A stretch of 64,000 bases of DNA, from positions 992,001 to 1,056,000 of the forward strand of contig NZ_LN831302.1 of assembly GCF_001488575.1 (NCBI RefSeq), given 5' to 3'. Shown here in pieces: positions 1 through 8,191 of the stretch. The DNA comes from Halobacterium hubeiense (GTDB lineage: Archaea; Halobacteriota; Halobacteria; Halobacteriales; Halobacteriaceae). A program made the translations under genes and the position numbers. Within the stretch, counting starts at the first letter, position 1. Every line of letters begins with the position of its first letter. Below the pieces are notes generated by a model that was given only the letters and a program-made list of their open reading frames with translations, was not told the origin of the DNA and ran no database searches.

Positions 1-1
1 C

Positions 2-832
2 GCCGCCGGCTTCGCCAGCACGGAGACGTTCCGCCGCGTCGGCTTCCTCGTCGGCCCGCTGCTCGCGTCGGTGCTCATCGCGTCCGCCGGCGACTTCACG
101 CTCGGCTTCCAGTGGGTGCTGGCCGCGGCTGTCGCGTTCGCCGTCGCCGGCACCGCAGTCCAGCACGTCTACTACGACCCCGCGGGCGACAGCATCGGCG
201 ACGAGTTCGAGGGCGTCCGGCAGGTCCTCGACGACCTCCGCGGGCTCCCCGCGGAACTCCGGCCGCTGCTCGTCGCGGACGTGCTCGTGCGGTTCGCCAA
301 CGGGATGGCGTACGTGTTCTTCGTCATCGTCGTCACGGAGTTCCTCGGCGTCGGCTTCACGGGCTTCGGCGTCTCCCTGAGCCCGGACGCGTTCTTCGGC
401 GTGCTGCTCGCCGTCGAGATGCTGGTCGCCCTGCTGTCGATGCTGCCGGTCTCCCGGCTGGCCGAGCGCGTCGGCCTCAAGCCCGTCATCGCGGTCGGGT
501 TCGCGGTCTACGCGGCGTTCCCCGTCCTGCTCGTCAACGCGCCCGCCGACCAGTGGGCGCTCGTCGCGCTGTTCGCGTTCTCCGGGCTGCGGTTCGCGGG
601 TCTCCCCGCGCACAAGGCGATGATTGTCGGGCCGGCGGAGAAAGAGGCGGGCGGCCGCGTCACCGGGACGTACTACCTCGTGCGGAACGCGGTCGGCATC
701 CCGAGTACGGCCGTCGGCGGCGCAATCTATGCGTTCTCGCCGACGCTGTCGTTCACGCTCGCGACCGTCGTCGGCCTGCTCGGCACGGGCTACTACCTCG
801 CGTTCGGCCGCGAGTTCGCCGCGTACGCCTAG
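2..832 (+). CDS. MFS transporter, C-terminal part (5' end outside window)
   Basis: The frame is open from base 2 to the TAG at 830-832, so about 276 C-terminal residues are visible and the true start lies upstream. The protein is a chain of hydrophobic helices. A polar cytoplasmic segment (about residues 55-82, acidic, with GVRQVLDDLRG) separates the end of the first helical bundle from a second bundle of about six helices, which is the usual 6+6 plan of the major facilitator superfamily. A short basic loop after a helix (LAERVGLKP, about residues 155-163) matches the MFS loop 8-9 signature. The substrate cannot be deduced. It ends 4 bases into the convergent lipoprotein gene that follows. 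Confidence 0.8.
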   Translation, partial: AAGFASTETFRRVGFLVGPLLASVLIASAGDFTLGFQWVLAAAVAFAVAGTAVQHVYYDPAGDSIGDEFEGVRQVLDDLRGLPAELRPLLVADVLVRFANGMAYVFFVIVVTEFLGVGFTGFGVSLSPDAFFGVLLAVEMLVALLSMLPVSRLAERVGLKPVIAVGFAVYAAFPVLLVNAPADQWALVALFAFSGLRFAGLPAHKAMIVGPAEKEAGGRVTGTYYLVRNAVGIPSTAVGGAIYAFSPTLSFTLATVVGLLGTGYYLAFGREFAAYA

Positions 833-1896
833 AGCGTCAGCGTCACCGACTCGGTGTCGAGGAACGCGGTCTCGTAGCCCTCGTGGCGGCCCACTTGCGG
901 CGGCTGGCGCACCGACAGCGTGAGCTCGTCCCCCGATTCGACGCTCGGCACCGCGGCGCTGAGGTGGAGGCCGAGGTCCGGGCTGAGCGTGCGCGACAGC
1001 GTGTCGTCGTACAGCGTCTCGCCGTCCCGAACCAGTGTCGCGTCCAGCGCCATCGAGGAGAGCTCGTAGCCGTTGTACCGGGTGCGCGCCGACACCGCGA
1101 GGTACGCCTGCTCGGGCTCGCCGACGCGCTCGGCGGACGCGAGGTCGGTCACGACGTAGTAGGCGTCGTCGATGGCCGCGGTGCCCCGGACGGTCCCTGG
1201 GAGGTCGTCGGGCGCGGGCGCAATCGACTTCGGGTAGCTGGTGTCTCGGGGCGCGAGTGCGCCCGGCTCGCCGGCTTCCTCGATTGGCGTGGCGCCGACT
1301 CGGGCGCGCGTCTCCTCCGTGAACTCCACGGTCATCTCGGCACTCTCGACGCTCTCGAAGCGCCCCTCGAAGGCGCCGGTCTTGCGCCCGGCGACGGCGC
1401 CGATGGAGACGGTCGCGTCGTACGTGCCGTCGCCGTCGAGCGCGAAGTTGTCGCCGTAGTGCGAGCCCATCGGCTGAGAGAGCATCGGGTACAGCACTTC
1501 CTGCTGGAGGAACTCGCCGCGTTCCAGCTCCACGGAGACGGCCGCGGCCGGCACCACGGTGTCGGTCTCGTCGTCCCAGACGACCGCCATCAGGTGGATG
1601 TCGTCCTCGGCGGTCTTCTCGGTCTTCGAGACGTCACGGTTGACCAGCGTCCAGAACGTGTGCGGCACCGTGAACAGCAGGGCGACCGTGTAGTCGCCGA
1701 CGGTCGTCGTCCCCTGCATCGCCATCTGCTCCTCGAAGGACTGGACGTAGACCCCGTCGGGCTTCTCGGCGGTCGTCGCTGCGGTGGTCGTCGCGGGCGG
1801 TTCTGTCGTGGCGTCGTCGGTGGTGTCGCTCACGCAGCCGGCGAGGAGGGCGGAGGAGGCGAGCGACCCGAGCGCGAGGAACCGTCGGCGGCGCAT
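829..1896 (-). CDS. Tat-exported lipoprotein, DUF7350-like (P19/Tp34-like iron-binding fold suspected)
   Basis: 355 residues from the ATG at 1896. The start was chosen because MRRRRFLALGSLASSALLAGC directly encodes a twin-arginine signal with a lipobox ending in Cys at about residue 21; the frame is open further upstream, but without a sensible signal. A Thr/Ala-rich linker follows, then a beta-rich domain (about residues 45-190) with DDIHLMAVVWDDET, a Met-rich stretch (YPMLSQPMGSHYGDN) and a second C-terminal domain. These features match the haloarchaeal DUF7350 proteins, whose N-terminal half resembles periplasmic P19/Tp34 iron-binding proteins; this assignment is from memory of the family. 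It would be anchored outside the cell membrane. Metal binding is an inference from the Met and His residues. Confidence 0.75.
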   Translation of the reverse strand: MRRRRFLALGSLASSALLAGCVSDTTDDATTEPPATTTAATTAEKPDGVYVQSFEEQMAMQGTTTVGDYTVALLFTVPHTFWTLVNRDVSKTEKTAEDDIHLMAVVWDDETDTVVPAAAVSVELERGEFLQQEVLYPMLSQPMGSHYGDNFALDGDGTYDATVSIGAVAGRKTGAFEGRFESVESAEMTVEFTEETRARVGATPIEEAGEPGALAPRDTSYPKSIAPAPDDLPGTVRGTAAIDDAYYVVTDLASAERVGEPEQAYLAVSARTRYNGYELSSMALDATLVRDGETLYDDTLSRTLSPDLGLHLSAAVPSVESGDELTLSVRQPPQVGRHEGYETAFLDTESVTLTL

Positions 1897-1975
1897 ACCG
1901 CAGCCCGCGTTCGGCTGGACAATAGGCTTCCCGGTGTCCAGAAGCGTTAACCTCGCGTCCCGGGTAGGCGCCGGT

Positions 1976-2935
1976 ATGCGACGCGCCGCCCTCGCCGCCC
2001 TCCTCGCGCTCGCGCTCGTGGCCTCGGCCGCCCCGGTCGCCGCGCACGGCAACCACGTCGAGGTCGACAGCCAGCACTCCGCGGACGGCACCGTCGTCGT
2101 GGAGGCCGTCCGCCCGCTCACGGACGGCTTCGTCGTCCTCCACCGCGCGACCGACGACGGCGACATCGGCGACCCCGTGGGCCACAGAGCGGTCGACTTC
2201 GACGACGGCTTCCAGCAGAACCTCGCCGTCGAGATGGACGACGACGCGTGGGCGGACTGGCCCGCGAACGGGTCGCTGTGGGTGGTCTTTCACGCGGACA
2301 GCGACGGCGACGGCGAGTTCGACCCCGGCACCGACGAGCGCGCGTCGGCGTTCGGCGCGACGACCGGCCAGTCGGTGACGCTCGCCAAGACTGACCGGCC
2401 GGCGAACGTCGTCGCCGAGCGCGCGCAAGCCCAGCAGACGGCGACCGCCACCGCGACCGTCGACGCCGCCACGCTCCCCGAGGACGGCTTCCTCGTGCTC
2501 CGCACCGAGTCGGGCACCGAGGAACGCGTCGTCGGCTCGAAAGCGCTCGACGCCGGCACCCACGAGAACGTCACCCTCGACGTCAGCCCCGATGTCTTCA
2601 CCGAGAACCAATCGACGGTCGGGCTGTACGCGCAACTCTACGGCGACGACGGCGACGGCGAGTTCGACGCGGGCGACCGTCTCGTGCGCGCCGGCGACAG
2701 CCCCGTGAGCACGTACTTCCTCGTCTGGCAGGTCGACGAGGTGTCCGCGACGACCGACGGCCCGGTCGTCCAGACGCCCGGCGACGGCGGCGACGTGGTC
2801 ACGCCCACCGAGACCAGCGAGGCGACGACCAGCGAGTCCGCGACGAGCGAATCCGCCACGAGCGTCCCCGGCTACGGCGTCGTCCACGCGCTCGCGGCGC
2901 TCGCGCTCGCGGCCGTCCTGCTCGGCCGCCGGTAG
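1976..2935 (+). CDS. secreted/surface-anchored protein with two DUF7282-like domains and PGF-type C-terminus
   Basis: 319 residues from the ATG at 1976. A Sec-type signal (RRAALAALLALALVASAAPV) ends near AHG at residues 23-25. Two homologous beta domains follow (about residues 25-140 and 145-270). Each carries the pattern 'dGFvVLhR.../dGFLVLRT... VvGskALdaGtHeNVtLDVs' and a calcium-like acidic run (DGDGEFD). A Thr/Ser-rich, O-glycosylation-type linker (TSEATTSESATSESATS) leads to PGYGVVHALAALALAAVLLGRR: a Pro-Gly motif, one helix and terminal arginines. That is the arrangement of archaeosortase (PGF-CTERM) substrates, although the motif here is PGY rather than PGF. It is likely processed and lipid-anchored on the cell surface. 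Its role is unknown. Confidence 0.8.
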   Translation: MRRAALAALLALALVASAAPVAAHGNHVEVDSQHSADGTVVVEAVRPLTDGFVVLHRATDDGDIGDPVGHRAVDFDDGFQQNLAVEMDDDAWADWPANGSLWVVFHADSDGDGEFDPGTDERASAFGATTGQSVTLAKTDRPANVVAERAQAQQTATATATVDAATLPEDGFLVLRTESGTEERVVGSKALDAGTHENVTLDVSPDVFTENQSTVGLYAQLYGDDGDGEFDAGDRLVRAGDSPVSTYFLVWQVDEVSATTDGPVVQTPGDGGDVVTPTETSEATTSESATSESATSVPGYGVVHALAALALAAVLLGRR

Positions 2936-2983
2936 TGTCGCTACCCGGAGGTTCTTCGGTGGGTGGCCGCTACTCCGGGACGC

Positions 2984-3289
2984 ATGATTGTACTCCACGC
3001 CACGTTCCCCATCGACCCCGAGCGCCGCGAGGACGCCCTCGACCTCGCGGAGCACCTCGTCGAGGAGTCCAACCGCGAGGACGGCGTCGTCGACTACCGC
3101 GCGGCCGTCGACGTGCAGGACGAGAACCGGATTCGGTTCTTCGAGCAGTACGAGGACGCGGCCGCCGTCGAAGCCCACGAGGAGAGCGACCACTTCCAGC
3201 GATTCGAGGAAGCGCTCCCCGAGCTACTGGCCGGCGAGCCCGACGTCCGGCAGTTCGAGGTCAGCGACGTCACCGACGTCGAACTGTAG
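2984..3289 (+). CDS. putative quinol monooxygenase (ABM domain)
   Basis: 101 residues from the ATG at 2984, which begins directly with the domain (MIVLHATFPI). This is a single antibiotic-biosynthesis-monooxygenase domain: a beta strand, a helix rich in Glu/Arg (PERREDALDLAEHLVEE), DGVVDYRAAVDVQDENRIRFFEQY, and a second helix with SDHFQRFEEALPEL. The family is a dimeric ferredoxin-like barrel that often oxidises quinols or anthrones without cofactor. Many members have no known substrate, so only the fold is secure. It runs convergent to the Dyp-peroxidase-like gene, with the two stop codons abutting at 3289/3290. Confidence 0.85.
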   Translation: MIVLHATFPIDPERREDALDLAEHLVEESNREDGVVDYRAAVDVQDENRIRFFEQYEDAAAVEAHEESDHFQRFEEALPELLAGEPDVRQFEVSDVTDVEL

Positions 3290-4576
3290 TCACGGGTTCG
3301 GCTCCGGGAGCGCCCGGGACTCCCGGGGCGGCACGAGGAAGTAGCCGCGCCGCCGCACGAAGATATACTCCAAGATGCCGTTGTTGACGCGCTGGCGGAC
3401 AGCCGGCGTCGCCTCGGTCACGTCCGTGCCGTTCATCGCACGGCGCACCTCCTCGAACGTCGAAATCTCGCGCTGGAGCGACGGAAAGTGGAGGCTCGCG
3501 ACGGCGCGGTCGGAGCCGACGTCGTCGGTTGACTCGAAGTGCCGGCGCAGCACGCGCACGCTGCCGTCGCCGTCCCGGTTCGCGCGAGCCGCCTTCTGCG
3601 CGTGTCCGACGCGGCCGTACTCCCGGGCGTGCGTTTCGATGTCGTCCACGTAGTCGTCCACGCGGCTGTTCGCGCCGAGGTTGTCCCCGACGCCCGCCAC
3701 GAGGTCGTCGGCGGCGTGGCCGGGGCTGAACAGCTCCATCACGCGCTCGTCGTAGTCCTGTTCGCCGTACCAGTCGTCGAGGCGCTGGCGGAGGTTCGCG
3801 ACGACCTTCGTGGTGCCGCCAGCGAACGGTCCCGTCTGGATGGTGACGCGGTCCTCGCTGGCCTGATTCTCCCGGAAGCCAGCCGTGAACCCCATGAACA
3901 GCGGCGCGTCCTCGGGCACCGGCTCCGAGTCGGGGACGCCGTCGGCGTCCTGTCGCTCGGCGGGCATCCCCGCGCCGACGAAGCCGGTCCGGCGCGAATC
4001 GACGGTCAGCACGTCGGTCAGCGCCGCCTCGACGCTCACACCGTTCGCCGTCTCGGTTCGTCCCGTGAGCGCGTGCTCGGCTTCGAGGACGACGTCCGCG
4101 CGGTCGCTGGCGAGGTGGACGAGCGCGTCCTGCGTGTCGAAGACCGGGTCCTCGAACGGCGACAGCGGCTCCGGGTCGGGGAGGTCCACGGACTCGGGGA
4201 GGGCGGCGTCGAAGCGCCGGAAGTACGCCGGCGAGTACCCGACGGAGAACAGCAGGCCGTCGCTGGACCACTCATAGGCCTCGTCGAGGGTGGCGAGCGC
4301 GCGCTCGACGGTCTCGCGGGCCGATGCCGTGGGCGGGCCGTCGCGGTCCAGCGAGAGGTAGAGTAAGCTCTGGTGGCGCGGCAGTTCGACGTTCCCGTAC
4401 TCGTCGGTGCGGACGTGGTCGTTCCACGCGTGCTGACGCGCGGGCTTGGCGGCGGCGTCACCGCGCGGCGGGGCGTCGTCGCGCGCGAGGTCCACGCACG
4501 CGGCGAGCGCGGCCGTCGAGCCGGCGGCGACGGCGGCCTTCAACACGTCGCGGCGCGACCGGTCGGCGGGCGGCAT
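3290..4576 (-). CDS. Tat-exported Dyp-peroxidase-like protein (DUF7405 type)
   Basis: 428 residues. The N-terminus SRRDVLKAAVAAGSTAALAAC combines a twin-arginine motif with a lipobox Cys at about residue 27, so the folded protein is probably exported and anchored outside the membrane. The remainder resembles the haloarchaeal Dyp-type peroxidase-like family. It has an N-terminal half with HQSLLYLSLDRDGPP and LLFSVGYSPAYFRRFD, a middle with GFVGAGMPAERQD and FMGFTAGFRENQASED, and a C-terminal half ending in NGILEYIFVRRRGYFLVPP. The canonical GxxDG motif of Dyp peroxidases is not evident, so haem binding and peroxidase activity are unproven. It is followed, on the same strand, by nothing co-directional until beyond the window start. 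Confidence 0.7.
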   Translation of the reverse strand: MPPADRSRRDVLKAAVAAGSTAALAACVDLARDDAPPRGDAAAKPARQHAWNDHVRTDEYGNVELPRHQSLLYLSLDRDGPPTASARETVERALATLDEAYEWSSDGLLFSVGYSPAYFRRFDAALPESVDLPDPEPLSPFEDPVFDTQDALVHLASDRADVVLEAEHALTGRTETANGVSVEAALTDVLTVDSRRTGFVGAGMPAERQDADGVPDSEPVPEDAPLFMGFTAGFRENQASEDRVTIQTGPFAGGTTKVVANLRQRLDDWYGEQDYDERVMELFSPGHAADDLVAGVGDNLGANSRVDDYVDDIETHAREYGRVGHAQKAARANRDGDGSVRVLRRHFESTDDVGSDRAVASLHFPSLQREISTFEEVRRAMNGTDVTEATPAVRQRVNNGILEYIFVRRRGYFLVPPRESRALPEPNP

Positions 4577-4609
4577 TCGAGCGAGCGTTCGGCCCCGGGC
4601 GGCTTGGGT

Positions 4610-5497
4610 CTACTGGACGCTCGAACTGGACGCCCGGTTCAGGAAGCGGACCGCGACAGCGCCCAGCACGAGGTCGAGCACCGCCAGCACGGCCAGCGCC
4701 GGGACGAGCGTGTTCCACATCCCGCCGAAGCCGGTGACCTCGATGACGGTCATCACGTCCTGGCCGAACATCAGCGCGCGCGCCGCGTCGACGCCGTACG
4801 TGATGGGGTTGAGGGCGGCGACCGTCTGCACCCACCCCGGGAGGATGTCCAGCGGGAGGAACGCGCTGGAGAGAAAGAGCAGCGGGAACTGCAGGAGATT
4901 CACCGCGAGAATCGTGGATTCCTGGTCGCGGGTGAAAAGCGCCATCACGTTCGAGAACGCCGTGAACCACACCGAGAACACGATGCCGACGGCGACGATG
5001 CCGGCCAGTCCCAGCCAGCCGGTGGCGACGTACTCGTGGAACGACGCGCCCGAGTCGACGTACAGCAGGACGTAGCCGAGCACGAGGATGATGGTGGTCT
5101 GGACGACGATGCGCAACACCTCCGAGAGGGACTTCCCGAGGAACACCGCGCCCCGGTGCATCGGCGACACCAGCACCTTCTCGAACATCCCGCTCTCGAT
5201 GTCCTCGACGAGGCCGATGCCGGAGGTGGTGGCGGCGATGAGCGACGTCTGCACGACGATGGCGGGCACGAGGTACGTGACGTAGCTGGCGTCCGTGCCG
5301 AGGCTCTGACTGATGGCGCCGCCGGTAATCTGGCCGAACACCTCCGTGAACAGCACGAGGAAGATGATGGGGTTCAGCAGGGAGGCGGTCATCACGAACG
5401 GGTTCCGCGTCGTCTTCAACACCCACCGCTTGAGGTTGATCCACGTGTCCCGCGCGAAGCCGTTCCCGGACGCCCGCTGCTGGCCCTCGGCGCTCAT
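4610..5497 (-). CDS. ABC-2 type exporter, permease subunit
   Basis: 295 residues from the ATG at 5497. It has about six membrane helices in the ABC-2 arrangement. A short cytoplasmic N-terminus with an amphipathic helix (TWINLKRWVLKTTRNPF) precedes helix 1. The conserved segments TSGIGLVEDIESGMFEKVLVSPMHRG (a coupling loop) and LLFLSSAFLPLDILPGWVQTVAALNPITYGVDAAR (typical of DrrB/NodJ-like permeases) are both present. Its first 4 bases overlap the end of the upstream ATPase gene, so the two are translationally coupled and form one exporter. The substrate is unknown; the family exports drugs, lipids or polysaccharides. Confidence 0.9.
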   Translation of the reverse strand: MSAEGQQRASGNGFARDTWINLKRWVLKTTRNPFVMTASLLNPIIFLVLFTEVFGQITGGAISQSLGTDASYVTYLVPAIVVQTSLIAATTSGIGLVEDIESGMFEKVLVSPMHRGAVFLGKSLSEVLRIVVQTTIILVLGYVLLYVDSGASFHEYVATGWLGLAGIVAVGIVFSVWFTAFSNVMALFTRDQESTILAVNLLQFPLLFLSSAFLPLDILPGWVQTVAALNPITYGVDAARALMFGQDVMTVIEVTGFGGMWNTLVPALAVLAVLDLVLGAVAVRFLNRASSSSVQ

Positions 5498-6480
5498 TCG
5501 GCCACCTCCGCCTCCGCGGCGTCCTCGCCCTCGTCGAGTCCTTCGCCCGTAATCGCGAGGAAGACATCGTCGAGCGTCGGGTCGCGGACGTTGAACCCGG
5601 TGACGGAGAAGCCGGCGTCGTTCAGCGCGACGAGCAGGTCCGTCCCGTGGCGGCGGGCCGACGCCGACCGGACGCTGAGCCCGTCGTCGGTCACCTCGAC
5701 GTCCGCGTCCTCGAAGACGCCCGCGTCGGCGGCGACTTCGCGGGCGCGTTCGAGCGTCTCGTCGTCGGCGTCCGCGAACTCGACGTCGAGGACGGCGCCG
5801 CCGATCCGGCGCTTCAGCTCGTCCGGCGAGCCGGAGGCGACGATTTCGCCGCCGCGGATGACGCTGAGCCGGTCGCAGAGCTGGTCGGCCTCCTCGAGGT
5901 ACTGGGTCGTCAGGAAGACCGTGGTGCCGCGCTCGTTGATGCGCTCGAAGTACTCCCAGAGGCGGTTGCGCGCCTTCGGGTCCAGCCCCGTCGTCGGCTC
6001 GTCGAGGAAGACGATGGGCGGCTCGTGGACGAGCGCGGTCGCGACGTCGAGGCGCTTCTTCATCCCGCCGGAGAAGTCCTTGGCCTGCTTGTCCGCGACG
6101 TCCGCGAGGTCCACGAGGTCCAGCAGCTCCTCGATGCGCTCGCTGCGGCCGTCCGCGGAGACGCCGTACGCCTCGCAGGCGAACCGGACGTTCTCCCGGG
6201 CGGTGAGTTCGCCGTCGATGCTCGTCTCCTGTGCCATGTAGCCGATGGACTCCCGGACGGCCCGCGGCTCGGTCTCGACGTCGTGACCGTTGACCGTGAC
6301 GCTGCCGGCCGTCGGTTCGAGGAGCGTCACGAGCACCTTGATGGTCGTGGTCTTCCCCGCGCCGTTCGCGCCGAGGAACCCGAAGAACTCGCCCTCGGGA
6401 ATCTCCAGCGAGACGTCGGTGACGGCCTCCGTTCCGTCCGCGTAGGTCAGTTGCACGTGCTGGGCGTCGATTGCGTTCAC
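5494..6480 (-). CDS. ABC-2 type exporter, ATP-binding subunit (DrrA family)
   Basis: 328 residues if translation starts at the GTG at 6480 (VNAIDAQHVQLTYADG). An in-frame ATG at 6507 would add 9 residues but overlaps the best TATA-like sequence (ATAT near 6506-6510), so the shorter form is preferred. Walker A is GANGAGKTTT (about residue 40), the Q-loop follows in YMAQETSIDGELTARENV, the signature is FSGGMKKRLDVA, Walker B is IVFLDEPTTGLD, and the switch His position holds Gln (FLTTQYLEEADQ). About 80 C-terminal residues (DVEFADADDETL...) match the DrrA-type extension. It is coupled to the permease at 4610-5497. A TetR-like operator lies just upstream. Confidence 0.9.
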   Translation of the reverse strand: MNAIDAQHVQLTYADGTEAVTDVSLEIPEGEFFGFLGANGAGKTTTIKVLVTLLEPTAGSVTVNGHDVETEPRAVRESIGYMAQETSIDGELTARENVRFACEAYGVSADGRSERIEELLDLVDLADVADKQAKDFSGGMKKRLDVATALVHEPPIVFLDEPTTGLDPKARNRLWEYFERINERGTTVFLTTQYLEEADQLCDRLSVIRGGEIVASGSPDELKRRIGGAVLDVEFADADDETLERAREVAADAGVFEDADVEVTDDGLSVRSASARRHGTDLLVALNDAGFSVTGFNVRDPTLDDVFLAITGEGLDEGEDAAEAEVAE

Positions 6481-6515
6481 GGCTGCTCGAACGGAGGCAC
6501 CACGCATATACGCTT

Positions 6516-6533
6516 TGATTGAACGTTCATTCA
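6516..6533. promoter_or_regulatory. TetR-type operator candidate upstream of the ABC exporter
   Basis: The sequence TGATTGAACGTTCATTCA is an 18-bp inverted repeat with 8 of 9 base pairs matched and a perfect TGAACGTTCA core. It lies 36-53 bases upstream of the preferred GTG start and next to the TATA-like ATAT at 6506-6510. Similar TGAAC/GTTCA palindromes are typical TetR-family operators in front of drug-type ABC exporters. No tetR gene is adjacent here; one is present at 50739-51344, but no link between them can be shown. Confidence 0.5.
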
Positions 6534-6647
6534 GCGAGGTAGCAGCCGGACCGGCAGGCTCCCGAACCGACGTAAACTATCGTAGAAAGCGCGAGTAACC
6601 GATTTTCGGCCGATTGCGGGCAAACTCGAAGCCGCGTCGAAGCGACC

Positions 6648-6674
6648 AATTCAGTATAGCAATATAGAATTTAT
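6648..6674 (-). repeat. AT-rich inverted repeat, left copy (downstream of the recombinase)
   Basis: Read on the minus strand this 27-mer begins ATAAATTCTATATTGCTATA. It matches the plus-strand sequence at 9333-9359 at 22 of 27 positions. The two copies point toward each other and enclose the recombinase, DUF5805 gene and gene-poor stretch. It lies 18 bases beyond the recombinase stop codon. A chance AT-rich similarity, or paired promoter-like elements, cannot be excluded. Confidence 0.4.
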
Positions 6675-6691
6675 ACGCTGCCGTTCGAACG

Positions 6692-7738
6692 TCACGTCAA
6701 CGAGTACACGTTCGCGAGGTAGACCTCGCGCACCCTGTCCCCCCAGTTGTGCGTGTACGTGTCGATGATGTCGTCGGCGACGTCCCCGCGGAGGTACTTC
6801 ACGACGCCGCGGTCGCCGGTGCGGTCCCGGAGGTGCGTCGTGAAGAAGTGCCGGAAGTAGTGGGGCGTGACGTTCTCGGCGGCGTCCGCACCGCTTCGGT
6901 ACCAGCCCGCGCGTTCGGCGTGCTCGCGGACGAACGACCGCACCATCTCCGGCGTGAGTCGCTTCCCCCACGCGTCCCGCGTGCTCGCGAACAGCGGCTC
7001 CGCCGGCGACGGCGTGTCCGGCCGAATCGCCAGCCAGCGCACGAGCGCGGCCTTCAACTCCGCGTCTACGGGAACGAGCGTCGCGCGCTTGCGCTTGTTC
7101 GACGCGGTCCGCTCCTCGCCGTTCGCCACCTCGCCGCGGCTCACGTCCGGATCGACGAACAGCGTGTCCGGCCGGCCGTCCAGTTGTGCACGCGTCCCAA
7201 GGTCGTAGGCAGCCTCGACGGCGGGCGCGTCCAGCGCGAGGTCGCGGACGTCGAGATTACAGAGCTCGCCGACGCGTAGTCCAGTTTTCAGCAGTGTGAG
7301 GACGACCGCTCGCTCCAGCGGGTGGGTGATTCCCGCCACGAACGACCGCATCTGGGCTATCGACACTTCGCGCCGAGTCGGGTCCGTGTCGATCGCCTCG
7401 TCCATCTCCTGGGTGACCAGCGTCATCGGATTGCCGTCGAACTCCCCGACCTGGGTCATGTAGCTGTAGAACCGATTCAGGTAGGAGGCGTACGTCGCGA
7501 CCGTGCTGTCGGCGTGGTCGCCGCGGAGTTCGTGCACCCACGCAAGGCAGTCCCGGCGGTCGGCTGCAGCGGGCTCGGTGCCCGTCTCGGAGAGGAACGC
7601 CTCGAACTCCCGGAGGACGCGGCCGTACGCCTCGCGCGTGCGCTCGGACTTCCCGTGGTAGGCCATGTCCTCGAGGAAGTACTCGATGGAGTCCTCGGCG
7701 TCGTGGCCACGGCCCGCGTCGGCGGCGCGCTCGCTCAT
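6692..7738 (-). CDS. tyrosine-type site-specific recombinase (XerC/D-like integrase)
   Basis: 348 residues from the ATG at 7738. The N-terminal SAM-like core-binding domain (about 20-125) has SIEYFLEDMAYHGKSERTREAYGRVLREFE and AWVHELRGDH. The catalytic domain (about 140-345) carries the box I Arg in LLKTGLRVGELCNL, a Lys region (SNKRKRATLVPVD), HYFRHFFTTHL (His-x-x-Arg) and a terminal DTYTH that supplies the tyrosine nucleophile. The usual LGH segment before the tyrosine reads YLRGDVADD, so the second His/Trp position is Asp or Gly. It overlaps the upstream DUF5805 gene by 4 bases, so the two are expressed together. It may act in recombination at a local site or as a chromosomal housekeeping recombinase. 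Confidence 0.85.
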   Translation of the reverse strand: MSERAADAGRGHDAEDSIEYFLEDMAYHGKSERTREAYGRVLREFEAFLSETGTEPAAADRRDCLAWVHELRGDHADSTVATYASYLNRFYSYMTQVGEFDGNPMTLVTQEMDEAIDTDPTRREVSIAQMRSFVAGITHPLERAVVLTLLKTGLRVGELCNLDVRDLALDAPAVEAAYDLGTRAQLDGRPDTLFVDPDVSRGEVANGEERTASNKRKRATLVPVDAELKAALVRWLAIRPDTPSPAEPLFASTRDAWGKRLTPEMVRSFVREHAERAGWYRSGADAAENVTPHYFRHFFTTHLRDRTGDRGVVKYLRGDVADDIIDTYTHNWGDRVREVYLANVYSLT

Positions 7739-8112
7739 CGGTCCTCCCGGCGGACGTAGCCGCCCTGCCGTGGGTCGTGGCGAATCTCCCCGCCCTCGAC
7801 CAGCGACTGCACTGCGTCGTCGAGGCGGTCCTCGAAGTCGCCTGAGAGCTCCGCGACGAGTTCGTCCCACGACACGACCGCCCCCTCCGAGACCGATTCG
7901 AGGACCCGGTCTTCGAGGTCGCTCCCCCCAGGGGTAGCGTCCCCAGAACAACCTTCCTCGTGGTCGTCTAGGAACCCCCGCCGCCCGGCCTGCACCATCG
8001 TCCGCAGGTACTCGCTCTGGGACATGTCGAGTTCGTCAGCGTGCTCGCTCCACCGGGACTTCTGCTCGGTCGGCACGTACGTCTTCACGACCGCGCGGTC
8101 GTCACCAGCCAT
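7735..8112 (-). CDS. DUF5805 family protein, probable DNA-binding partner of the recombinase
   Basis: 125 residues from the ATG at 8112. The start fits the family opening MAGDDRAVVKTYVPTEQK. The first 50 residues look like a ribbon-helix-helix/CopG-type module (KTYVPTEQKSRWSEHADELDMSQSEYLRTMVQAGRRGF). The second half (about 65-120) is a winged-helix-like segment (VSWDELVAELSGDFEDRLDDAVQSLVEGGEIRHDPRQGGYV). It lies directly upstream of the recombinase with a 4-base overlap. The two domains suggest a DNA-binding accessory or repressor for that gene, but no function is established. Two palindromes lie 46-80 bases upstream of its start. Confidence 0.8.
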   Translation of the reverse strand: MAGDDRAVVKTYVPTEQKSRWSEHADELDMSQSEYLRTMVQAGRRGFLDDHEEGCSGDATPGGSDLEDRVLESVSEGAVVSWDELVAELSGDFEDRLDDAVQSLVEGGEIRHDPRQGGYVRREDR

Positions 8113-8157
8113 ACTCCCCGCATCTCCGGCCGGAAACTTCAGTGTTCCCCACGAGCA

Positions 8158-8191
8158 GATAAGGTGTCTTATCGTCTGGAATAGGGCCCTA
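8158..8191. promoter_or_regulatory. two palindromes upstream of the DUF5805-recombinase operon
   Basis: GATAAG-GTGT-CTTATC (8158-8173) has perfect 6-bp arms, and TAGGGCCCTA (8182-8191) is a perfect 10-bp palindrome. They sit 46 and 70 bases upstream of the DUF5805 start, where a haloarchaeal promoter and operator would be expected. Autoregulation by the DUF5805 protein is a guess. Confidence 0.45.

Noticed and set aside
112-1950. 612-codon plus-strand open frame
   Set aside because: Arg/Gly/Ala-rich shadow over an MFS gene and an antisense lipoprotein; no motif, wrong third-position bias.
4373-6241. 622-codon plus-strand open frame
   Set aside because: Antisense to the ABC exporter genes, which have clear motifs; composition (His/Arg-rich) is that of a shadow.
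8182-8191. TAGGGCCCTA as another iron box
   Set aside because: The half-sites are spaced by two bases rather than four, and outer T/A positions do not match the other five sites.
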